A stretch of DNA of 64,000 nucleotides from Taeniopygia guttata (lineage: Eukaryota; Chordata; Aves; Passeriformes; Estrildidae), in the NCBI RefSeq assembly GCF_048771995.1, contig NC_133063.1:68205514-68269513 (forward strand). The letters run 5' to 3'. Below the pieces are notes generated by a model. It made no database searches. It was not told where the DNA came from and worked only from the letters and a program-made list of their open reading frames with translations. Positions 1-13,000 of the stretch are shown here, one piece after another. The translations under genes and the position numbers were made by a program. Within the stretch, counting starts at the first letter, position 1. Every line of letters begins with the position of its first letter.

Positions 1-3000
1 AGCAACAACATAAATAAACAGGTACATTATAGGCACTCTGTCTGTAGTGTATACCTTGTTTACATATACAGGAATAAAGGAGGTGGGCAACGGAGCTCTC
101 AGTCTCCAAAGTCCTTTAATTGCTGATATGCCTCAGAAATGCCTGCAGCAGAGCTAAGTCAGTGCCCTAGTTAAAGAATAGCAAGGGACACTCCTTTTCA
201 CCTACCTGCCTTTTAGCACTAATGTAGTTGAGTCTATAAAATCAAGACAGAATTTTATTTTAAAGTTACATAAAGCAGTTAAGACTAATGTTCAATACAG
301 ACCACAAAATAAATTTATTAGTCATTGTTACTAGTTACAACAAGTTTCTTTATTTAAATTATCTTGATTGGTTTATAACAGGCAATTACAACTTCTTCCT
401 CTAGGAGCAGGTGCTCCTGCTTCCTTTTGCTGTTTCTTTTCTGCAAGTGACATTGTAAATGTGGGTGGGGAAAATTAAAAGTTTGTACAGCAACATATTC
501 CTGTTCTTGAACAATACAGCCTTCAGTTTACCAGGGGCTGAAGGTGAAATCCTGTCATTAGAAACTCAAAGTGTGTGCTGGCTATGGGAGGACTCTGCAG
601 GGAGAAGCACAGCACAAATGGAGCGCAGCTGTTTTCTCTGACAGACCTGGGCCTGTCCTTGCAGTGCTTCAAAAAGAACAGCCAGAGAGGAAAGGTAGGT
701 TCTAATCAGGAGGATCTAAGTGGTCATGATGCTAGAAATAGCAAGCAGTCACATATAACGTCATGTCAAAGAAATTTTCTGAAAGCTATTTCTTTCCAAT
801 ATATTAGGAGAAACATAAACTGTTTACAGGTTGACCTTCCATGGCTTTTCTTTTTTGACCCTGGGATTCTTGAGACTGCCAAGTGATTCCTCCCCTAATT
901 TCATTGTCAATCCTCCTGAAAACTTCAGAAATGCCAGTTAGCACCACTGTTGGCCAGTAGTTGAAGGAGCAACTGTGCTGTTTCATTACCTAGAAGTCTT
1001 TTTCATATGTGTGAACCATACTAAAAATGCCTAGAGAGTTTTATATTAACCTAGCTTCACCCTCTGTGCTACCAATTATTGCTTTTAATCAGCATTTCTG
1101 TTGCTGTTTACAGCCTCTTCTGTAATGGACAAAACTGTTTCATAATGTGAAAATAGCAACAAGAACGCAAATTGCCCCACATCTATTCAAATGGCAAAAG
1201 CGTTCAGGACTTCCTTATGCAATAGGAAGAAGTAAGAATGGGCATATGTCCAGCATTTTTTCCCATCCAAAAATGCAACCAAGCAGCTCAGGTCACTGCA
1301 TCACTTAATACCTTCTGAGTATTGTAAAATATCACAATACCCTTACATTCACAGTGTAGGCAGGCTCTGACTTGTGACTCCTCAGATCTGTCTGAAAAAC
1401 TTCACTTCTAAACAGTGCAAAAGGGCCTCAGTGATTCCAGGGATTCATAAAGGGAGGGAGATGTCTAGGCTATGGCCCAAATTGCTTTTCTTTCCCTTCA
1501 GCTGGGTAGAAAATGGACAGAAATGAATGTGATGTATTAACATCCAGTCCTTTTGCTCACTGTCCTGGAACATGACATGGGCAAAGTAACATTCCAGTCT
1601 GAAGTTGTTAAAACATGCTGTCTAGTACATTGCTTGACACAGCTTGCTTTCCTTGGTTAAATGAGACCTACAAGCAAGCTTCCTAGACATGATTTTCCCC
1701 ATAATTAATATTTTTTTTACATTCTTCTGCAATAGCATTTGAAATATTTTTACCTCTGGCTAAAGAGACAAGTTGAATTTCTTGGTCTCAAGGTAGTGTC
1801 TAAAATACAGCTGGATAATAATAAACCTGTTTTAAAAGCTTGAGTTCAGTCCTGCAACACAGGAAGCAAGATGCACAGACTTTCTTTAGCTTCCATTTCA
1901 GGGCCTAACCCCCTGTGGCCTTGTGCACCCATGGGTGATGTGGAGAAGCACTCCTTTTGCTTGTCAGGCATGAGAGATTTGGGTGCTGGGTTAGGTTTGA
2001 GGTGGATCAGGAGATGAATTGCAGCTCTGCTTTGGGCCAATTATTTGTCTCCTCATCACCAAGCATGAACAATCCTGAACACAAAAACCTGGTAAAGTTG
2101 CTGCACATAGGCCCAAGAGAGTGCATAAATTCTCTGACAGAAAGCTCTTTGTGGGGTTGTGGTGTGACTGCAGAGTTGTTTTGCTGCAGAGAATGGTGTT
2201 TTGTTAAACAAGACTTCTCTGAAAAAGGAGTCAGGTCCAAGATGAAGGACAATGAGTTATCGTCATCATTTTCGTGGCAAGTTGGAAAAAACTTGGAAAA
2301 AATTCTGCTGTGGAGTGGCATGAAAGTGACTAATCCTTTGTCTTCCTCCTTTCTGGGGTAGTCACACTTTTACTGACATGCTTGCTGGTTTAAATTTCCA
2401 CAATAACATGCTGTTGCTCTTCAGCAGGACTGTTCACAGCCCACAAGGCTGGTAAATCCCAAATGTGTAACACTAATCAGTAAATTTGAGAGGCCATCCT
2501 GGAAGCACTGGTTAGGAGACCTTGTGCTTGGATGTTTCTCAGACCATCTTCCAGATCACATTCATGAAACCTCTCCAAGAAACTTGATGCTCTTTTTCCA
2601 ATTTCACTGCATTCATGCCCATTCTCTCATTGAACTTAGAGAGAAAAATAGGATGAATGCTCTTGATTCATGTTGAATATTCTCTTATATGCTTAAGCTC
2701 TTTGAAATCAACAGAAGTCATATGAAAAAGTTGCTCAGCACAGGTAAGGAACACAGAATAAGGGAACGTGTTGCACATCTGCTGTCTTTTGCAGTGCGAT
2801 TCAGTCAGAAAGCATTCAAAGAGGCTCTAAAAACATTAGTTAGGTCAGAAATGTCAAACATGCCCTCTACAATACTTTTAAACAAATGCTATTTGTAAGA
2901 GAAGTGTAAAAGCTACCCTCTAATGCACAGCAACCTGGATGGGGCAGAACCCTCCCACATCTGTTGCAAAGAACTTCTCTGTTCCTTTTTTTTTTTGCTC

Positions 3001-4448
3001 ATTATCAAGCCACAAGACTCTACCTGTGCTTCACAAAGAGCAACTTTTGTGGTGTTTACACAGGTGGGCTAGGCAAGGGGGTGTGAAGGCTTTTGGCAGC
3101 TGTGCAAAAGGCTGATGTGAAACTATGAGAATATGAACACTTCTAGGGTTGAGTTATTTAAAACACACATTTTTGAAAGTGCAGTGAATTGAATTCCATG
3201 CTTGCAGAAGATAAATATAATGCTAACACAACAGATCAGAGACTGCAGTCTGGTATTCATTGCCTGAACACAAGTCAGAGTGGCTCTTTAAACCTTCCCA
3301 CAGCATCTGCAGCCACCAAACCTCCACCATGGTCTGGAAGGATTACTTGTGGAGGGTGAGAGCTTAGCTCATTTCCTGTGCCCTTGCAGGCCTTGGTCTT
3401 TCTGTTGAGGCTGCTGCTTATGTGATAGCCTGAACAGCTGGTGTGTAATGGGAATATTCTTGAGGAATTCAAACTGGGGACTTAGATACGGAGGGGCTTC
3501 CTCCTCTGCAGGAATTATAAGTTGCAGTGGTAAGAGCAGAATTTTGGGGGTCCTCTCTGAAAAGACAAAGGAGAAATACAACTTGGAGGCAGGGAGGGAG
3601 GTGTGGCACCTTATGGCCACCTTGAATCTCCCGGGCTGCAATGCTGGTGGGTCAAGGAAAGCAGCAGCAGAGGCCCTGTTATGGTGGTTCAGTGGAGCAA
3701 AAGCAAAGCCAAGCTGCATGCAAAGCCGGGCAAATGGCTATGCTTGGTGAGCCTTCCTATCCTCCAGGATCAGGGGTGGGCACAGAAAGATTATAATCAC
3801 TATCACTCCCATTCAGGGCATTTTTGAGTTTATTGTGTAACTCATGCATAAAGCAAGAACACAGGGAAGGAGGCAGATTTAGAAAAAAATGACCAAGGAA
3901 GAATTGGCTGAAATGGAGATTTGTTTCTCAGAATGCAGAGCTAAATTCATGGGCCGTATTCCTAGAGCTGCAGGTCCAGGGTGGCATTTCATAGTTGTTC
4001 TACTTATATCCTTCTTTGGCACAGATGGATGCTCAATGAGCAGTCCTTGTGAGACCCAGGAGTGATGCTCTCTGTGCTTTGTACAGTAAGAGTTTCTCAG
4101 AGGTAACTCAGGCTGTCTTTAATGAAAAAATTGGCATCTAATGGACCACAGATTACTGTCCAGAACTATATACAGACTGAGTGCAGCTCCACCAAAGCTT
4201 GCAAGAGCTCTGGAGTGGAGAGAGATGCTTTTCTTGTCTGCCCTAGTTTTGGGTCCCCGTTGATTTCAGTGCCTCAGGATCAGTCCCAGGGATTGAGGGG
4301 AGGGCATCCCTTCTCCCTGTTCTGTGGTTAGTCACAATGCCATTTGTCAGCCTCAGCTGCCCAGCTATGGGTTGGACATGTTCTTTCTCTACAAGAAGTG
4401 ATCAACACTGAGCTCCCTGGTTGAAGCAAACATGCTGAAAGGAAGTCT

Positions 4449-4489
4449 AATTGAGCCAGCCAAAGCCAGCCAGCCCAATTGAGCCAGCC
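4449..4489. repeat. Short GCCAGCC-type direct repeat
   Basis: The 13-mer AATTGAGCCAGCC occurs at 4449-4461 and again at 4477-4489. The spacer between them carries further AGCCAGCC copies. This looks like local slippage duplication with no sign of function. Confidence 0.7.
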
Positions 4490-7400
4490 TGAGACTGATC
4501 CATCTCAGGGTCGCAGTGTAGGACTGTGAATTTCCTGGTGCTCAGTTCTGTGTTCCAGCTACAAAGATGCATTTCTCACATGGTTAGTCATTGGATTATC
4601 ATTAACATCACTTCAAGATGAAAATGTGGAATGGCGGCAACTAGACTTCATCACACCTTCCCTCACACCCCTTAGTTTTATTTCTCCTTTTTCTCCACAT
4701 GTTTACGCTCAGATTTACAAAAAACTTCCAAATCTCCTCTTCCTGAATTTCCCCAAGCTGTTGTAGTGCAACACTTACTTCTTGGGGAGGATGAAGTGTT
4801 TTAGCTCATGACTACCATGAAAAAAATTACTTTCCATGCAGAGCTTCCTGAGACAATAACCCAGTTTTTGGCCAGTCCCTTCCAGCATTGTTCGGCCTCT
4901 GAGATGGGTGGGCAAGGGAGTGGGAATCTCCTGTCGTACCCTGGTGCCTGCAGCCCGGCCAGCAGGGGAGCTCGGAGCTGGGGACCAGGGCTGGGCTGGC
5001 CTCAGCTGGCCCCTCTGCGGTGTTTGCCACAGGCACTGGTTAACCACGTTTGGGCTGCTTAGCGTCAGGCCTTTATTGTGCCAGCTCTGCTACCTTTACA
5101 GGCTCTGCTACTTAAGCTAACAAAAAGTTTGTAAGGGAATAGGATATGAAACACATAAATAAAAGTATCAGGTATCCCTAAAACATGTGTGGATTAAGCT
5201 GGTGAAAAGGTGAAATTTTCTTCCCTGTGAGTTAATGTCTGTTTTTCTTGGAAACTGTACTTCGAGGGCTGCCCCCCCTTTTGCTAAAGTGATAAAAGAT
5301 ACGTTTTCTTATCTGAATGCAATGACATTTTAAAAGGCTCCCTTTGTTGTTTCTAAACCTCCATGTCAACAGTTATACCTCTTATACAATTTTCTTAATA
5401 TTTACTTACTATAACTCTACATTGTGTTGATATAAAACTAGACAGCATACTTTTAACTTCTCAGTACTTTTGTTGGATGAAAATCTTTACAATGCCAGAC
5501 TAATCTTTCAGAACTGACAGCATATTGGCATGGCATGACAATTTAAATCCACGTTGGAATATGTTTATCCATCACTTGGCATTATGATACTTTTTTTTTG
5601 CTTCTGGCTTCTAGACGCTGTAACTTTTGTTTCAAGCTGAGTGTTCTTAAAGGTCAGGTGTCTCACTTCTAACTCTTCATTACAAAAAGGTTTTGAAACT
5701 GTTTATTCATGGATATCAGGAAAATATTTCTCAAAAGAAATAAGAAAAACCCTTTGGACATGACTTTTATTTTTCTAGCTTTTGTTAGGTAATTCCTCTG
5801 TTAATAATTTACTTGTGAAATTGAACAGAAAAAGTTTATTCTATGACCATAAGGATGAAAAATTCCATTGTTACTTTCTAGTAAATACAAAAGGAACTAC
5901 TTTTTTCAGGAAAAGAATCATTAGGATTAAGTGTATTTTGGATGAAAGGGAGGGAAACATCCTAATATGGGAAGAGAAACTAAATTAAAATTAAAATTCC
6001 TCCCAAACCCTTTTTTTTCCTAGCAGTAACTATCAGCAGAAATAGTCTGCAGTTCTGCAAAACTATACCTGAGAATCTCCACCCTGATAGTGAGGCACTT
6101 CCTGCATTTATTGTGAAACAAACACACAACCTGCTTTGTTTCATTTAAACCTTGTTTAGAAAATGCCATATTTCCTGCTCATCTGATGCCATGTGAATAT
6201 GCAGTTTGCTAATTGGATATACCCATCAGTTTAAAGCTCCTTGTTAGAATGGTAACAACGACCCACTGGCACCCCTTATAATGAGCAGCAAAGTGAATAA
6301 GCTGTGGTCAGAAAAGGACAATAAGTTTGGCCTGTGTCTAAATGGAACAGAAGGAGCAATCGTGGGTGATAATGAATGTTATATGGAAGATGCAGAAGGA
6401 AAAAACAGTGGGTGGCAGACTTCATTGAAGGGTTTAGCTCACTTTTGTTCTCTACTTCTCCTGTGTTCTCACTCAGCTCCTGAAAACAGAGCAGACATAC
6501 TGAGGCTCTGTTCCTTTAGCTTGTGACAAAGCAAAGCCAGGATTTTGCTTTTTCCTCTTCCTTCTCTATAAAGATTCAAGGTGCTGGGAAATAACTTGGG
6601 TACTAGTTTTGAAGACACAGCCCACCTAAAAATCATTACCAACCAATTTTCCTCAGGAACTACAGATTTATGATCACACAGAGAATAAAATGGGCTGAAA
6701 AGTCATAAAAAGGAAAATACTATTTAGCTATCAACAAGGGTCAATAATGAAAGAAAAATTAAATGGAGAATACAATTCTTCCTTTACAGTACTATAAAGG
6801 AAGAAAGGGGGGAAAGCACAGCTATCCAGGAAAGGATTTATTAGGTAAGTCCCATGCTATAGCTGTCTAAAGATGAAGTCAGTGTTATTAGGATTTGTTT
6901 TGACAATAGACAGTATGAACTTTACTCATCTATATAATAACAGAAAACAATTTGTGTGTGTCACTTTTGCTTGCACATTTTCAGGGATAAGTTCCTGCTG
7001 GATTACTCTGCACTATGATTTCTGCTATCACTGTTGACTGAAAACAAACCAAAACAAAGCTAAAATCCTGCCATTTACAACCAGTCTGGAAAAACATTAT
7101 AGGTTTGAGTGTTCAGTTAAAACCTACATGTGAACTGAGCCACAGATAGAAAAACCGATCTGCATCTACCCCATTCTTCCGCGTGGTAGTCCTCAGCCTT
7201 GAGCTCTTTTAACTGGGAAATGAACTTGGTACAGTTCAATGTCTTTAATGCCTCAACAAGCAACATCCTTGCTTCTGCCTTAAGATATTCCAAGTACTAA
7301 GTATTCCAATAGTACTTAGAAGTAGCCTAGGGAACTCAGTTATAGACGTTTACATGAGCTGTGATCATTTGATGAATGATATTTCTGAGGAAAATAAATT

Positions 7401-8564
7401 CTAGTGATGTGAACAGAAAAAGAGGCAAATGTTGTTGTTTTCTCATTATCAATGAGCCTGAAAAAGAGCAGGAATGGGTGTGTATACTCCGAGGAGGAAA
7501 ACACCCAGAGAGGAAGGGAAAAGAGAGCAGAGAGGAGTTAATGTGATTTCAGGTCTTATTAAAAATGCCTCTGGAAATAAACTGTTCCAAAGCAGTGATG
7601 TGCAAGCATCACAGCTTGAGAGTGGAAGAACCTCTCAGGTCACAGAGCCTATTTCCCTGAAAAGTCACAGCCACGATTTAGGATGTATCAGATGTGCAGG
7701 CAGAGGTTAATTAGCAGGGAACAGCTCTCTGCAGCCATACTAAGAAACCACTGCTGCCAATGTCTGTTGAACTTAAGAGCGCTCACTGTTGCAAAAGCGA
7801 CCTGAACAACCTCAGCCTTCCTGGCTTGTCAGCTTTTGAAGGGTATTTAACAGGTCATTCATTGCAGCAGTGGATTAGTGGAGGATGAAAAATGTATCAT
7901 TTCAGTTCTTCTCTCCCAGCAGCAAGCAGCTGATGCCATGGCATGTTAAACATGTTTATTCAAGCAAGTTGTGTTCCTTTTACTTTTGCTGAATAAGTGC
8001 AAGTTCCGCAACTTATAAATGTTGCTGGCATGCTGACTACTGTGAAAGAAATGTGTATTGTTGTCTGGGATTGAATGGCTGTTTAACACAGTGGTGAAAA
8101 CAGAGAGCTGTGGAAAAGTTCTTAGAGGTAATGGATTTTCAGTAGCCATTATTTAGTTCTCCTTTCTAGCTGCTCATGTTACACAAGGAGTGACATTTAC
8201 ATTAGTGATCAGCAAAGTGACCACCCATCTAAAAACTTATTCAGCTGAGATCCTTCGAATGGCACACCCAGGTATGCAGTGATAGTTCAGTGGGAGCCTT
8301 GACTTGCTGTGAAGATTTTAATCACTCATCACAAGGCATTTTGAAGGTAGGAGGTTTTGTGACTTCTCTGTGTGTTGTATAAAGCAGGCTGTGGCTAATT
8401 CAGCATTCTGGGTACAAGGCAGAAACAAACTCATTCCACCACTTGGACAGGCTGTAAAACACAGGCTGTTCCAGGTCTGGCAAATACAGCTTTTTTGCTG
8501 TTCTCCTCTTACTTTTGCCTGGTTTGGGCAATGGCTGTGGTTTCAAAGTGGTATAGTGATGATT

Positions 8565-8590
8565 TTGATTCATACCTTTGATTCATACCT
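8565..8590. repeat. 13-bp tandem duplication
   Basis: The unit TTGATTCATACCT is present twice head to tail without a mismatch, so the duplication is probably recent replication slippage. It is in unique AT-rich sequence. Confidence 0.85.
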
Positions 8591-9518
8591 TCCTCAAAAT
8601 TTGCTCCAAAGTACATCTCAGAAAGAAAATGTGTTTTCTGCAAGCAGTTTTAATATGTTACAGACAATTAAAAAACTGTAAATCCCAAAATCTCAAGTAA
8701 TTTGCACATGATTTTTTACAACCACCTTTATTCATTCACCCACTTCCAGGTCAGTCTGTAATTCTATTTCTCATCAGTGTCTTTGCAAAAGATTGCAGTT
8801 AACTCCATCTGTGGTGCCCATCATGTGTAGGCCACTGGAAATACTCAACTTACAGTTCCTTTCCGGTGTTTGCTGTCTATGTCTAGTCCATGGGGATCTC
8901 CTGAAAATTATCTTCAGAGACACTGCATCTGTATAAAGAACCTGAATGACCAGTTATTTGTGTATTGCTAATGTAAAATACAATAATTTTTTTTGCAGTT
9001 TGGAAACTCTCCCTTGAGATATGTATTTTAACAATAATTTTAACTGCATTTTATAGAAAGGAACAATTATAGTGGCAGGAAATTTGGAGATAACTCCGGT
9101 GATGGTATGGATACTTGAATCTTCTTCATCAATAGTGCTGATGAAAACTTGAGATGATGGTGATGAGAGAGAGAACTCTGCTCTTTACAGTCTGATTTCA
9201 CTGGGATTTCATGGCTTGCCCTCTCATTTTAAAATAGGAAGAAAAATGCCCACCAAGACCATGATTTTTCTGCTTATACTTGCTAATAAGAAGAAGAGCC
9301 CTTGATACTGAGGGAACTTTTTGTGCAAGTGAAAATTTGGATTCTCATGTCCCCAGTAAGAATGAAAATGACACAGAAACTGCAGACCTGTACTCAGTAT
9401 GAAATTAATTACCTTTTGTGGTAAAATCACTACCTGCACGATAGGGAAGACCTTGTACACCAATATTTTCAGGCATCACTGCATTAATGAGCTGCAATAA
9501 TACATGCCTTGGAACTTT

Positions 9519-10032
9519 TGCCAGGTATCTTGATCCCAGCCAGGACAAGGTCAATTTTTGCAGCAGCCAGGAAGAGCATGGTTAGGACCCAGATATTTTT
9601 CTATGCCACATCACATCATTGCCAAGGATAGTGGGAAGGGAATCCTCTTCCAAGGAAAAGGGTTTTCTTCCAGTCAAGTAAACATGATGGAAGGAGATGC
9701 CATTTTCAAGCTGTATTGAACAGTCAAGGAGATGTGGCTGTGGTCAGGTCAAACTCTGCAACGAGCAAATGAATCACTCTCTCTTTTGGATGCTTTGTTA
9801 TGAATATTGTTGCTGTCAGTGTTTGTTTTCTCATCTCATTGCTGTTTCCAGTAAATTGTTCTTATCTAAACCCATGACCTTTATATGTTGTACCTCTAAT
9901 TCTCCTCCCATGGTCTTTGCCTATTGTACCTCAAATTCTCTTCTATCCTGCTTCAGGTAGAGGGGGAGCAAGTGAGCAGCAGCATGCTTTGGAGTGCACT
10001 AAATTGGGGAGTACCCTTTCTAAACCATGACA
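9519..10032 (+). mobile_element. Solo LTR-like element (avian ERV), plus strand
   Basis: The right end reads TAAACCATGACA, a terminus shared with the LTR ending at 23874. The segment around 9841-9866 (CATTGCTGTTTCCAGTAAAT and following bases) is nearly identical to 23727-23754 in that second LTR. The left end is less certain and is placed at a TG near 9519, just before a U3-like GCCAGGACAAGGTCAATTTT motif. No gag, pol or env sequence lies beside it, so it would be a solo LTR. Open frames inside, such as 9697-9960, are not taken as genes. Orientation follows from the shared 3' terminal module. The family name is not assigned because no library search was possible. Confidence 0.65.
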
Positions 10033-13000
10033 CCAAGCTTTGCCTGAGCTGTGCTTATGGTGCTGAAAGCCTCCTGACAGAAGGTGTGCAGGATGGCTGA
10101 CACCCTGGACTGACCTCAGAGCAAAGAATAGGAAAATGAAGAAAGAACAAGGAACTGTGTGGCTTTGACAGCAGGAGCTGTGACAACTTGCCAGGCATGC
10201 TCCAGACAGGTCATCCTCTCAGCTTCAAAACGTGGGCAAAAATTGGACAGCATCCAGTAGCAGCAGTGAGGAGCTTCAATTCTTATCAGAGTTTTCTGAT
10301 CAGAAAGAAAAGCAAATGGCCTCTTGAAGGAAATTAATTGCTTTCCTAACTCGTCACCTCTTCAAACTCCCAGATCTTCCACATAACATCTCAGAAGCAG
10401 AACAAGTGGCAACACACATTATGCTAATGAAACTCAAATCATGTCCCTAAGTAGAGATTTTGGTCCCTGAAGGGAGAAGTCCCAGCATCTTCATGGAGCC
10501 CACAGTAAAACCTCACAGTGTGTACTGGTTCTGGAGGCACACAGGTGTAATAAGGAAGAGTATTGGCATTAACTACTGAGATAAAATTCTGTTTAAGTAG
10601 GTTGCCCATTATTATCTTAATTTTGGTTGATTTCTAATTTCTCCATAGCTTGAAATAACCCAGGTTTTTTTTTTCTATTTTTTTTAGCTAGGTGCTCTTT
10701 TACTCTGCCCAAACACTTCATTTTGCAAGAAAAAGAAGGCCTGATCAAACTTGCCTTGGTAGATATCTGACTCACTTCTGTTGGGCTCTTTCCAGTTCGG
10801 CAAAAGGCACACTATAGACATGAAAAAAGCTGGTGAGGTGTTTAATATGAGACACAATCCCCTTGCAGAGCAACAAGGTGGTGAGAAGGCATCTGTGTGT
10901 TTAAGGAAGACCAGAATAGTAGAACAGACACACTGCAAGTTATACTTTTATGCTGAATTTCTTTTAAAATTAATTAGTTGGGTAACCCTTTTTGTTGTAA
11001 CTATTTAAATATTTGAATTCTTCAAGGCTTTTTGGTGTTCTGACATGGAGGAGGAACAATAGAGAAGAGGAAATAACATTAGCAAGTGTTTTTCTCAGAC
11101 TTTGGTGCTGTGACAGAAAAGCTCATAAATGATCTACAGTCCACTGAACCTTTTCCAATACTACTTGTAACTTTTAATGACTATGAAGTGTATTCCATTG
11201 GCTTCAAAATGAAAATTGCTGAATAGAAAATTCTTTGATTTGGAAGGGAAAGAAAGTCATAATTCCACAGGGAGTCTCAATAAACTGAAAAGAGACAATA
11301 GAGAGGGAAGACTGTACAACTGTTTGTATATGTATATTATTTTTCTCAGATGTATTATTCCCAGTCTGGAATGGCTTACCTTTTAGAACATTAGTATAAC
11401 AAATGTACAAATTTATATCTTCACTAAAGATGTCTTTCCATATAAAGTGCCTCAAAAAAAAAAAAAAAGCGTTTAGTATTTTATTATTCCATATTAATAC
11501 TTGACAGTTATTGCTTAGAAGTAGCATTCAGATAAATAAAAAATATATTACATGTAGAGTCTCTATGGAAGAGAAAATGGTTAAAGTCCATACTGAGAAA
11601 GACTTTTCTGACAACAAGTGATTAAGTCATTTCATCTAAAAGACTTATTGGCCTTGGATCTGGACGTGATACCATAAAAAACCAGTCCATATACTGAGAG
11701 TTTTTTTCCCCCCTCTACTCTTGCACTGAAGCAGAACCTTGTCAACATAGGAGTTTGCATCATTAGCATGAGTGTCTGATTTCCTGAAATGTGACAGAAG
11801 AGAGTGGTGTCAGTGGGAGAGCAAGGGATGAGTGGTGAAGGCAAGGCATGGCTTCTATGGGATTTGCTGAAACAAATGCAAGCAAGAAAGAGACAGCTTG
11901 CTTACTCAGTGTGGAAGAACCATGTGTTTTTGTTCCTGCCCGGTCACCTGGTGGTCATGTATCTTTATTAATCATTTGAGATCAAATTGTATTTAGCATG
12001 TCACTGAGAGTGTATGGATGCAGGTTCTACTTGATAGTGAGTTTTCTGTCCTTGTTTTGTTTGCTTTTCAGAACAAGAAAAAAGAATGCTGCTCTCTAAA
12101 GATATTTTCAACTATCCAGTATAATATGTGCTAGTGAAAAACTGTACTAATGCTCATAATATCTTTCTATTGTGTCTCGCTGAAGGCTGACATTTTTTGC
12201 TTGCATAAATTCCCACCACTCTTTTAAAGGAAAAGCCTTTTACCTCTCTGACCTTAGAACTGGCCTTTAAAACAGCTCCTCAGCCATTGTTAGTGCTGCT
12301 CTATTTTTCTGCTATGTCTGTTCTTAATTTTCAATATTTCACAAATTCAAGGGTAAGATACAAGCAGAACTCCAAGAAGTTACCACTCATCAGCTGAGAC
12401 CCTGCAGTGTCCATGGACATGTTCCTAGTTTGCCCCCTTTGCAATCTAATTGGACATAACCTGCACTGCCTCCATTGCTTCTTACTTGTGATGTGATGTT
12501 CCACCCCAGGCAGTATCTCCTTGATATCCTTCAACTCCTTTGATCTCATCTAGTAATATGTCAGGGTGATCCAGAAAGCAAGCACTTTCTGTGCTTTTCT
12601 CATTGATTTCTCCCCTTTTCCATTTGGGTGTGCACAGTTACAGTTTCAAACCGTAATTGCCAAGGTGCCCTTGTGAAGCAGGTAGGTACAACTGTGTGTC
12701 ACATGTACCAGCTAGGTAAGTAAATGACAGACCTGTCACAGTGGTAAACACTGTACCTGGGCAAACAGTGTGAAAAAAACCTTCTATGATGAGGTATTCC
12801 ACTGCTAAATTATTTGGCTTTATCCATGTCAAATATTTTTCTTTCTATATTACTTTTTTTCTTCCTAGGGATATTCTACTCATCAAATGTTTTTGCTATA
12901 TATGTAGGTGTGGAGAAAACGCTATATGTAAATATTCACTGAGACTGAATTTTCCATGGGTAGAAGTATTTATGTGAGTTGTAGGTGCTGGTTCATTCAA

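Larger units (their letters stand above)
1..9504. other. Unique non-coding stretch, no gene recognised
   Basis: I see no exon, RNA gene or clear mobile element here. Open frames are short (longest 134 codons at 1957-2361), lie on both strands, and resemble no family I know. Small items: a T10 run near 2990; a 13-bp direct repeat at 4449-4461 and 4477-4489 inside a GCCAGCC-rich patch; a GC-rich island at about 4868-5062 followed by AATAAA on the minus strand (5072-5077); and a 13-bp tandem duplication at 8565-8590. The island plus poly-A signal could be an eroded LTR or a gene end, but nothing else supports either. Confidence 0.6.
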
